In this document: positions 11,696 to 21,558 of the stretch, one piece after another
How positions within the stretch are numbered: the stretch's first letter is position 1
Layout: every line of letters starts with the position of its first letter
Source of the DNA: Blastomyces gilchristii SLH14081
Taxonomy: Eukaryota; Ascomycota; Eurotiomycetes; Onygenales; Ajellomycetaceae
Assembly: GCF_000003855.2 (NCBI RefSeq)
Contig: NW_003101677.1
Coordinates: forward strand, 2,601,208-2,665,207
Reading direction: 5' to 3'
DNA: 64,000 nt
The notes under the pieces: generated by a model
What the model was told of the DNA's origin: nothing
Databases searched by the model: none
Seen by the model: only the letters and a program-made list of their open reading frames with translations
Program-made: the position numbers and the translations under genes

Positions 11696-12967
11696 AAGTA
11701 TCATGATTCACAAATCACTATAATGTCTAAGTATCAACATTTTTTCAACATTGATATTCACAGTATTAATATATTTTTAATGATATCATCTGATAATGCA
11801 ATTTGATAATACTCTCTTTCACAATATTAATATATTTCAAGAAATATAACAGAGATTAATCAAGATTGTTTATTTACTTTTATACATTAATGATATTCAA
11901 TCTGAGTTAGTACTAAAATTATAACTAAGCTAAGAAACAAGATTATTTTCTCTTATATTAATTCTTCTTACACACATCAGTGATCAGTTATTGAAAATAA
12001 ATTATTATCTTTTTCAAATTATTATCATGTCTTCTGAATTCACTTCTTTCACTTATTTTACTTCTATTGAAGATTCACAAACTCTTCAAGAAATTACTGT
12101 GAATCACAAAGTCTATGTTATTTACAATTTAACATAGAATACTCTCTTTTAATTATAATAGATAATCACTTCATTCTTCACATCTGATTTCAGGTCATAA
12201 AATTTATGAAAAACTCAATATAAATATTGAAATAAATTATGAAATAATTATCAACAGATTGTATTACAGATTACTAAAGAGTCATCTCTCTGCTATAATC
12301 ACTACAACTTTATTCAGAAACATTCATCATAGACTGATTTTAACTCAGATGAAATTTTCTGATATCTGAAGTTATCAGAATATAGATAACAAAAGAAAAA
12401 TAATCAGAAAATTACTACTGAGCTGATAAGTTACTCTATTAGATAATGATTTTTAATAATACTAACTTTCTAATTTGAGGAAAATTATGTGAAAATAATC
12501 ATATATTAGTACTCTGATTTTATAACTCTCATCTGATATCTTCTGTGAATAATTACTTTATATATATGTATCTCTGAATCTTTCTCTTCAATTAATTGAA
12601 AACTCTGAATTCTGAACACTTCTTCAAATGCTTAATTCAAATCTTTATATTTTATATCAATTCTGTCTTCAGTTCAATCTTGAGATATATTACAAAGTTA
12701 ATATATAACATCTAGAATCAGAATTGAAGAATCATTGAAGAGTGTCTCTTACAGTGAATACATAAACTAGTACAAACAATCTTGCATTTATAGAAGTTAT
12801 ATGTTATTATATTAATAAGAACTGAACTTATTAAGAGATATTAATTGAATTTAAATCATTAATCAGTAGTCATACTGAGAATTATATGACAGAGATATTA
12901 ATAACTGTGATTAAAAATAACTATTAAGATATTAGTCTCAGTCTTCTTATAATTACAACTGATAATA

Positions 12968-13049
12968 GCCAGCATGGCTCAGTTGATAAGACTGATAATC
13001 AAGGCCGCACACATTAGAGATGCGCGGGTTTGAATCTCACTGCTGACAC
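12968..13049 (+). other. tRNA-like head of the chimeric element
   Basis: The ends GCCAGCA and TGCTGAC pair as a 7-bp acceptor stem with one mismatch. The T arm reads GCGGG-TTTGAAT-CTCAC, in which two stem positions and loop C56 appear changed by transitions (TTC to TTT). An A-box-like TGGCTCAGTTGATAAG lies 8 bases in. The anticodon arm does not fold cleanly, possibly because of an insertion of about 10 bases, so no isotype is given. It is not the SINE head found elsewhere in the window. It is probably a decayed RNA polymerase III promoter, not a working tRNA gene. Confidence 0.6.
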
Positions 13050-13716
13050 CTGTCACTTCTTACTCATGAAAGCTCTCATGTAATAGAGGCTGAGTCTAAT
13101 TAGTAAGACTTGATACAGAGTAGAACTCTCTACTGTAAGTTAAGTCACTAGTTAAGTGAGATTCTGTGAACACTTATCAGAGCTGATATAAGATGTCAAT
13201 GTCTCACTATTCTACTGTACATCTCTCAAGGTTCTAATGATATAGAGTCAAGTCTAATATAGTGATTATACACTACTTAAGCAAGTCTCTAACTAGGGCT
13301 GTCATCAGAGTCTAGCTTTCTCTCAAATACAGAGAATGATTTTGAAAATCATCTGACTAGCAGATTTAAACATATATCTATACTCTAGATAGAGCACTCT
13401 GATAGACTAGAGTCTGCAAGCTCACTATCAAGCTCTAATACTGACAGGCAGAACTGCAGTTATCAAGTTTATAATTAGTCTCTAACATGGGGCAAGATAA
13501 TAACAGCTGATTGATAGGCCTATAAGCATCTAACAGAGATGAGATCAGCAACTGAAAGCTTAGTGTGTATATTATCAAGTGAGCAGTGACAGTCACTAAC
13601 TAACACCTCTGGAAATTAGTGACTGGCTCAAGAGGACAGACACAGTGATCAGTTAATTATAGAGAGTTAAATGTAATTAGCTTAAGATGCATTCTGCGGG
13701 TAACTAGCATCTGTAG

Positions 13717-14380
13717 TCTGGAATTTAGACTGTGAATCTGAAGTCTTTGATGCTGAACTATTTGCAATAGTGAAAGCTTTCAAACTCATTGAAATAAAAT
13801 CTCTTAAAAGAGAAAATAGTTTGAAAGAGGTATAAATATTCTCTGATAGTCAAGCTGCTTTGAAAAGACTTAAAAATAGTCAGATTTATAATAGTCAAAT
13901 GAATCTTAAACTGATTAAAATTCTGTTATGAAAATTCAAAAGAGAAGAGTATTAAAACTAAAAATTTATCTACACTGAGTTTCTGCTTATATGAATATTC
14001 ATAATAATGAATTAGCTGATTCAGCAGTATAAAAGAGTTCAGAATTAAGTAGATATATTTAAAAAACAGTGTTCTGATCTTTTGTAAAGTGAAAGATAAA
14101 TGAATCTTGTTTAAATAAGTGAAATGAAAGCTGGTAGAAACAAAAGAAGAGTATACATTATTCAAGATTTGAGACAAAGTCAAAGTAAAAATCTTGTTCA
14201 ATTAAATGTAAAAAGAAAATATTCTCCTCTATAATTCAGCTGAAACTAGAACATGATTATTTCAAATTCTATATACAAAGATTTGATGACAGATTTGATT
14301 CAATAGAGTGCTTATTCTGTAATGTAAATGAAAATCCTGAGTATATTGTAATACATTGTGCATTATACAATAGTCTCAGA
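13717..14380 (+). pseudogene. LINE RNase H and C-terminal Cys/His motif remnant
   Basis: The frame reads DCESEVFDAELFAI near 13730, then IFSDSQAALKRL after an in-frame stop. These are the second (Glu) and third (Asp) active-site blocks of a Tad1/I-type LINE RNase H domain. Downstream, 14309-14359 encodes CLFCNVNE...IHC, a CX2C...HX0-3C cluster typical of the C-terminus of LINE ORF2 proteins. The same RNase H sequence starts the last 190 bases of the window. Several stops are present. The domain is cut from its RT, being preceded by unrelated sequence. Confidence 0.78.
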
Positions 14381-16719
14381 GTCAGATTAAAGAAGAAGTA
14401 TAATTTAAATCAATTGAATATACAGTCTTATTCTCAACTGAGACAGGAATTAAATACTTAATAGACTTTTCTTATCAGAAACTCAAGCAGCTATAAGAAA
14501 ATGACTGATCAGAAGTATCTGATATGAAGAGATGAAATGATAGATATAGTCTGTAAACAGCTATATACTATCCTTTATATTTATTTGTATAGTCTCTCTT
14601 TACTATACTGTTTCTTTCTGTCTTTCTATCTATCTATTCAGATGTCTATCTTTAAGACTATATTCTCTTTTCCTTTGTCATGATATTTTTAAATAATTTC
14701 AAAGTATCAGAAGGTGTTGAAATACTGTAATTTGTAAACAGTTTTTGTATTCAGTGCTGGAATTTTCTGATTTTGTATATTTGAAATTGATAAATATATA
14801 ATAGTTGACTCTATAAATATAGGAAAAACTCTAAGATCTAAAGAGTCTCAGGTAAATATCATAGTCTCTGACTGCATGCATCTATAATTGAAGAATAATA
14901 ATAATAATAATAATAACTGATAATACTGTGAATAACTACACTATGATGAAGAGCTTGAAGTAAAAATTAACTTTGCATTTCTGAAGTAATACACAAGGTT
15001 ATATTCTCTGTATTACTCATATGATTTAACTTGTGATATAAATACTGATAAAGACTCTTAATATTGAGATGAAGAATAATGAGATGACTGGTTCTTGAGA
15101 TAAGAATAAGATAGAAGTAATTACTTTAGTAACTTTTATATTCACTTTACAAAAGATAATATTTTTTAATAACACTTTTTAATATTACTTTTTAATAATA
15201 CTTTTTAATATCACTACTGTTAATTTTGAATAGATTGACTAATAATTTAAATATTACAGATTCAAAACATTGTTAATACAATTTATATCTTCTCTAAATA
15301 ATAAGAACAATTTCATAATATTTAATAAATAAACAAATCAGTCACATCACTGAATATGATACAGAATGTTAGAATATAGTGAAGTTCAATATATAAGATA
15401 ACTATTCAGAGTCTTTAATTGCATCAGATAATTAATTATTGAGTGTAATACTCTGATTAGAAAAAGATTCAGATATTGAAACTTTCTGATATAAAGTGAA
15501 CTTAGTTGAAATATATGATTGATTTACTATTTCAGTTTTATAAGATAATGAAGACAGTCTTAATTACTTGTACATCAATACTGCAGTCAGTCTGATAAAT
15601 GTATAACAGTTTATTTACTTATCTGAAGAAGTAGTTAAATCACTTAAAAAGAAATTCAGTCTGAGATAATACTATAGCACAGGCTATTATTACTGTAAGA
15701 AATAAACTGATATATTACTACAGCAAAACTGAACAATCTTTTACAGAGTATTATGCTGTAGCAGCTCTACTAAATCTCTCTTATCAAGTTAACATCTACA
15801 CATCTCAAGATTGAACAGGGAAGAAATGAGACTCATATGTTAAATTAGTCTGAGACTACTACAATATCAACTATCAGAGGTTTGAATAAGCAGATATTAG
15901 AGATGTGATGACAGTGAAATACAATTCTCTAGTAAGTAACAATCTTTGATAACACTTCATATTATATAGAACTATAATACTAACTTTGAAACAGAACTTA
16001 TATACATTGATTACAACTGAAAATCAGGTAAAATTACATGCTTGTAAAACTGAATTTAATTACTATCTTCAAGATAATTCAATGAATTTACACATTAAAT
16101 TAATTCTAGAGTTATGAAAAATTGTTGAGAGTATATATTTAACTGTTACACTGATAATATATAATATTCTGAGAATTTCATTCACAGAGATGAGAATGAA
16201 GTAAAAGTTCAACTTAAGCTAAGATATTTATCACTATTATCAGAGACAATTATAAGAAGAAACAATCAAGCAACTTATAATTATAAAATATGAAATTATC
16301 AGACAGTTTAATACCTCTGATCACAGTATATCAGAGAAGTGTAGTTTTCATAAGAAAGTGAGGAATAAACTTACACAAGAATATATTTAGTTATTTCATG
16401 AGTATTATCAATAATCATTATCAAATTCTGATTATATAAGCAATCACTGAATGAACTGAATGAGACTGAATTTAATCTTCAGTCTCAGTTTCATTTTAAT
16501 TTTGAAAGAATAATCATCTTTCATAGTTTATTCTGAGAAATTACTCTCATTTCACTGTTCTTGAATTAAATCTAGTCATTTTTCACACCATTTCTCTCAG
16601 AAATGATTCATTTTCAGATTTCTTTAAGACTTGATTCTGATGAGACTCACGTCAAGAAATGTATGAGATCAGATTAAATGAGATTAAATGTGAAATTCAT
16701 AGTCTCAGCGGCCAGTCTA

Positions 16720-17960
16720 TGCAGTGAAACAAGCTTGTATGAAAGACATCATAGATCTCTGATAATATGTTAAGACAGTAGTTATAACTGTTTAGAACTT
16801 CTATCACTTTATACTTGATATAGTAATAATTCAGTGTATGACATGAGTGTGTGATCTGTATATTCTTAAGATTCAATTACATCAGATCTTCTATCTTATA
16901 TTGCTCAGCAGAGTCTCAGTGAACATTGATTCAGCTCTCTTAATCTTATTTAGTGTTTGTCATGAAGGCTTCTACTCAGTCACTCATGTTTCAGAGCTTC
17001 ATTACTATATTATTAATAATCTGAATTAAACTGTAAGAGTTTGATATGAACTGTATAATATCTAGAAGATTCAACACTTTTATGTGATAATCATGTGTAG
17101 GAAAGAACAGGCTTACATCTGTTAAGACAGTATCTCAGTCATTGATAGTAACCTCTGCATGTAGAAGAACATTATATCAATCATCTTATAAGTAATTGCA
17201 GAACTAATAAAGATAATTCTTTACAGTCTGAATTATTTATTCTGATACATCATCAGTCTCAGAGTGATAGATAGTTGATAAATAGTATGTAATCTTGAGA
17301 ACTTGACAGATTCTTGTTTAGAAATTGCTTATAATTTGATGACTTTGATCTGATACTATAGATTTCAGTAATTCGTTCATCTGATAGAACAGACTCTGTA
17401 GAAAGACTTCAGTGACTTGTTCAGTATTTATCTTAATATAAGATTTCAATATTATATCTTTACTCAATTGATTCATAATGACCAGAATATTTCTAACAAC
17501 TCTTACTCTCAGAGAGATTAATAGTCAACTTAATTATCACATCTCATCAGATTCTATCAGATATATTAAGTGATTTTAGCAGGTCTTTTCTATAATTCTT
17601 TTATAAAGTGACAGAGAAACAATGATTGCAGTTTCAGATAAAGTATCTGATACTGTTCAACATCTCAGATCAGTAGAATTCTCAACAGAGTATTCAATAC
17701 AGTTATTGATGATCTGAATGACTGATTATATGTGAATCATACATCTCTTACATTTTTCAAGTGTGTAGAGATTTAAACTGAGAGACTTAATATTGTTCAT
17801 GAAATTGCAGAGTGTTATTATCATCAATTGAATATTCTGAGATGTTAATCTTTATACATAGTTCTGAAGAGAATTAAGACACTTCTTATTATACTGCTGC
17901 AGTGAGAGTCTGAAGAAGTTCATCAGCTCAGGCTATTATATATCACAGTTCATTCAGTAT
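16720..17960 (-). pseudogene. G2 copy 2 integrase remnant
   Basis: This region is the reverse complement of about 48300-49536 in the complete G2, where the integrase core aligns well with Ty3 integrases (see 48350-49300). In this copy most codons are changed by transitions and no long frame remains. The frame at 16847-17029 on the plus strand is a shadow of this gene and is not reported. Integrase joins the cDNA to the host chromosome. Confidence 0.65.
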
Positions 17961-18436
17961 AGAAGAAGTTGAGATATCAGTATCAGTATCAGTGACAGTT
18001 TGAAGAGAGAGTGTTCTAATCAGAGAAGTGTGTATAGTGCTATAAGTTGTTTCATCTTGATTAACTAATATCTTCAGATCTAAGAGTCAGTGTTCTCAGT
18101 TTATTCAATATATATCTATTACATTGAAAGACATATCTTACTCTCATTATAAGAGAGTATCTATGATTGAGTTCTGACTACTAGAGTGATAGTGTATAAT
18201 AAAATAAAAATGACTTAATAGAATAGCTCAGATCATTGCATCTGATGTTCAGTAAGCTTGTAAGTAATTGTAAAATGCTTAAAATTCTTATAATCTGTGA
18301 TTATCTTAAATTTGAAGACACTTTAAAGTTCAGAGTCTTATTCTTCTAAACAGTGTATAATCATAAGAAGTTTCTTATTATAGATCTCATAATTGTATTC
18401 AGTAGAACTCAGTTTGTTAGATATAAAGATGTATAA

Positions 18437-18652
18437 TTATAAAATATCTCTATCATTATAATGCAATATAGCTTCTTCTGTGATATAGTCAGAGAAATTA
18501 ACTTCAATAACTGTCTTATAATAATCAGAATCAAATGTTATCAGTAGAGAGATATTAATAAACATCTTTTTTATCTGTATGAATGCAGCTTTGATATCTG
18601 CTAATGACTGAAATACTGAGTTCTTCTTGATAAGTTCTGTAAGTGATCTCAT
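18437..18652 (-). pseudogene. G2 copy 2 RNase H entry remnant
   Basis: The minus-strand frame of 71 codons reads MRSLTELIKKNSVFQSLADI, then KAAFIQIKKMFINISLLITFDSD..., ending AILHYNDRDIL. This is the RT thumb-to-RNase H junction of Ty3 Pol (Lys-rich helix, 'fd.d' strand, first active-site Asp, hydrophobic strand). The same segment is at 47690-47870 in the complete G2. It is a remnant with stops on both sides. Confidence 0.7.
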
Positions 18653-18679
18653 GATATCTGAGAAGTTTTATATAAATCA

Positions 18680-19480
18680 CTGATAGAAGTTAGCAAATCT
18701 GATGAAGCTTTATACATCTTTCACAGTATATAAAGCTTTTCATTCAAGAATAGCAGAGATCTTCTCAGAATTTATTCAAATTCTCTTATCAGCTTCTATA
18801 ATAAAACCTAGATATTTTATACTCTTGACTTTGAAATTATAATTGTTAATATCTATTGATAGTTCTGTCTCTTGTAATTATTATAATACTCTTTATACAT
18901 GGTCTTGATATTTCTTTCTGAATTTATCAGTGAAGATGAGAATGTCATCTAGATATGCAGATACAAACTCATTAAGAAAATCTCAGAGTACTCAGTTAAT
19001 ATACTTCTGAAATGTACTGAGAGCATTAACTAATTCAAGGAGTGTGACTACTCATTCAAAGAGGTCATAATATGTTCAGAATGCTGTAAATCATTCATCT
19101 TCTTCAGTAATACAAATCTTATGAAACATGATAATAATATCTAGCTTTGTAAATCATTGAGCTCATCTGATACATGCTAGAGTTTCATTGATAAGAGATA
19201 AGAGATAATAATCTTTCTTTATCAATCTGTTCAGATCTTGATAGTTCATATAGAATCAGAGTTCTTCACCTGATTTCTTTGTAAAGAGAATAGTAGCTGC
19301 AGCAGAGAAGTTGTTAATATATATAAATTCTTTATTCAACAGATCATTGAGTGTCTTCTGAAGAAGAAGAAGTTCATCTCAGAACATGTTATAAAGAGAG
19401 TCTTATAATAATTTGAGATCTTTATCATTCTTCTTTTCTAACTTGATACTGTGATTTACTTCTGAGTCTTGTAAAGAGAG
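18680..19480 (-). pseudogene. G2 copy 2 reverse transcriptase remnant
   Basis: This region corresponds to 46860-47640 of the complete G2. The catalytic YLDD box is still readable on the minus strand at about 18947-18962, next to a conserved DILI-type strand. The fingers block encoding a KKSGEEL...NY motif lies near 19255-19330. Stops separate the blocks. The order from right to left is RT, RNase H, integrase, as in Ty3/gypsy and not copia. Confidence 0.75.
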
Positions 19481-21158
19481 TATATTTATAATGTTATTTT
19501 ATCAGAAGACATCTAGATATTCATAATATTATTAACAGAGTGTTGTATATAAATCTGTTATTATAGTATAAAATAACTTCTCTAGAGCTTTCTTAATATC
19601 AGTCAGACTGATGAAATAGATTAATATATAATTTTACTGTCAGTAACTTTATCAGTAGTTTTATCAATAACTTCTTTTTCAGAGTATTTTATAAGTATTG
19701 AGAGAGATCTGTGTAACATTCATAGTCTTATGAATATCATCTTCATGAATTCTATCATAGTTAGAGAATATTAAGCTCCTGTTTTAAGCATTTAACAAGA
19801 TGTCTAGTTCAGATAGTTAGACAAGTTCTAGTATATAATTATAGTCAAGATTATTAACTTTGTATATATAAGCATCTGTACATTAATATTCTTTAACATC
19901 TATGTTTAGTTTCATTATATAACAGATGTGAATGTCTTTTGAATCATTAAATTCTGCAAGAAGTCAGAGTTTTAATAAGAGAATACACTGAAGATTATAA
20001 CATCTTATAACTGAAGATTTAATCATTGTATAATAATATAGATCACTGTCTATCATGACTTTCATATTATATATATTATCTATTATAGTAGATATAAGAA
20101 TTGTATTTATTATCATTTTCTCTTTAAATTATTATCATTCAATCTCTTCAAGCTTCTGCTTGTAAATTTTAACAGAAGCTAATCTTTTCTCTGTTTTATC
20201 AGAGTATTTTCATAGTTATCTTCTGAATCTTTCTCTAATATAATGTGATTAGTATGAACAGGCACTGATTCATTCTTTAAGTGAGAAGACACTGATCTTT
20301 CTTTTAACTGAGAAGATATATAGACTGATCAGCAGTTGAAAGTAATATATTCTAATCTGTTACAGTTGATACACACTTTATATTAACATCAGTCAGTGAC
20401 TTCTTCAGAAGTGATCTCAGAAACTCAGAAGTCTGTTCAGATAGCAGAGACTCTTGCTTATAAATAGGTATTCAAGTCTACTCAGTTTATAACATCTGTA
20501 TTATTATTATTATTCTTTGACATAGATGTATAAGTGACTGAAATGTAATATCTTCTATTACTATTCTGTATACTCTTGAGCTTAGTAAGACAGTCATTCA
20601 ATGTTCAGAGTTATATACAGAAGTCTTTATAAGTCAGATCTTCATCTACATCTATAAGAGTTAATAAGAGTTTGAAAGTGAATATCTTCTTAAGTATACT
20701 AATCTTCATTTAATTCTCTCAAGACTGATTATCTGCTTCTAGAATCTTGATGTTGAAGTCAGATAAATATTGTAAGAGAAGTATTTCTCTGTCAGACACT
20801 CTGTAATTAATTTAATACTTTCTATTGTATAGCAGTGTCTCAGAACAGAATATTAAGATATTTAATAATATTATCAGATGTTTACAATACTGATTCATAT
20901 ACTTTCATTTATAAATAAGACTTCTGTCTCATTCTTCAATCATCTGTGAATATATCAATCTTTATTGATTAATGAACTGATGTGTAAGAATAAGTGCTCA
21001 CAGGTGATTATTCAGGTGTTTGCAGCTTGGCATGATATATACTGTTAACTACTAGAAGTATTCATAATAGAAAGATAAAATGTAGAGATTAAATATAATA
21101 TAGCATTTAAGCTGAGTTGTAAATAGTAGTCATGAACTTCAGTCTATATAGTTGTGTG

Positions 21159-21558
21159 TAGCCAAGGGCTACAGCCCCGGTGGCTGAATGGTTAATGCGG
21201 CCACCTGGTAGCATCTTGGCATGGAAAATCAAGACATGTGGGTTCGATATCTGCAGGGGATACATTAAATCCAGACCTTAAGCACCTCAGGTTTCTAATA
21301 AATACAGAGGTGTACAAATCGCTTCAATAAATCACTCTATGTTTCTGAGATGAGAAGTTATTATTGCATGTATTTAATTGTCACTTCTTTGTATTTTCTA
21401 TGTTCTTGTTATCTTGATATGATCTCAACACCTGTATTTCCTCCTGTATAATTAACACTTGACCTGTATTTAAGCATCGTGCAAGAACTCATTATAAGCT
21501 CTGCTTGTATATGAGTATAATCAAAGAATAATAATAATAATAATAATAGTCAAGAGCT
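21159..21558. repeat. 12-bp target duplication of SINE B, diverged
   Basis: TAGCCAAGGGCT (21159-21170) and TAGTCAAGAGCT (21547-21558) flank SINE B. They differ by one C-to-T and one G-to-A change, so mutation continued after the SINE landed. The LTR at 55718 has this site unoccupied. Confidence 0.88.
21171..21546 (+). mobile_element. tRNA-derived SINE, copy B
   Basis: This full-length copy of about 376 bp runs in plus orientation. The head AGCCCCGGTGGCTGAATGG is followed by the B box region GGGTTCGATATCTGC, then a body and an (ATA)n tail. Compared with copies A and C, several CpG and CpC sites in the tRNA-like head are changed (CCGAATGG to CTGAATGG, TTCGAAACC to TTCGATATC), so the promoter boxes are damaged. 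It lies inside an LTR. Confidence 0.9.

Larger units (their letters stand above)
12967..14914 (+). mobile_element. Chimeric retroelement: tRNA-like head, 670-bp unknown body, LINE 3' module
   Basis: This is a 1948-bp insert with a 10-bp target duplication and an (AAT)n tail. Its first bases form a tRNA-like structure (12968-13049). About 670 bp that I cannot assign follow. From 13717 it aligns with the LINE at 63808-64000 and continues through RNase H, a C-terminal Cys/His cluster and a 3' UTR. It lacks endonuclease and RT, so it could not move by itself. Because the 5' end is a discrete tRNA-like unit and not a ragged LINE truncation, it looks like a composite non-autonomous element using the LINE tail. 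The parts are clear; the evolutionary reading is inference. Confidence 0.8.
12957..14924. repeat. 10-bp target duplication around the chimeric LINE
   Basis: AACTGATAAT is present at 12957-12966 and 14915-14924. hAT copy 2 has the uninterrupted site at about 31957-31969 (ATAACTGATAATGCTGTG), proving the insertion and its exact ends. Confidence 0.9.
12027..16440 (+). pseudogene. hAT transposase remnant, copy 1
   Basis: The frame opens at ATG 12027 with MSSEFTSFTYFTSIEDSQTL and reads 36 codons to the first stop. The right part at about 15701-15830 reads NKLIYYYSKTEQSFTEYYAV followed by AALLNLSYQVNIYTSQD, a stop where a Trp would fit, and GKK. This is the hallmark block of fungal hAT transposases ('KYYxxTdes..YraAlxLhPxyKxxYf'), upstream of the dimerisation domain. 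With the LINE insert removed the span is about 2.45 kb, fitting the 600-900 residues usual for the family. Stops and shifts occur throughout and the 12967-14914 insert splits it. In copy 2 the ATG has become ATA near 30637. Confidence 0.72.
8982..16719 (+). mobile_element. hAT DNA transposon, copy 1 (carries a chimeric LINE insert)
   Basis: The element starts TAGACTGACTGTGTGACCG and ends CAGCGGCCAGTCTA, giving imperfect terminal inverted repeats TAGACTG. Without the 1.95-kb insert at 12967-14914 it is about 5.8 kb and is collinear with copy 2 at 27582-33745. A plus-strand transposase remnant fills the right half. The hAT assignment uses the transposase block at 15701-15830 and the related MITE, which has an 8-bp target duplication. 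This copy has no matching 8-mers (AGCTTGTC left, TGCAGTGA right) and its two flanks belong to different elements, G1 on the left and G2 on the right. Confidence 0.8.

Noticed and set aside
13926..14201. 91-codon minus-strand frame
   Set aside because: It is antisense to the LINE RNase H region, which has recognisable active-site blocks on the plus strand.
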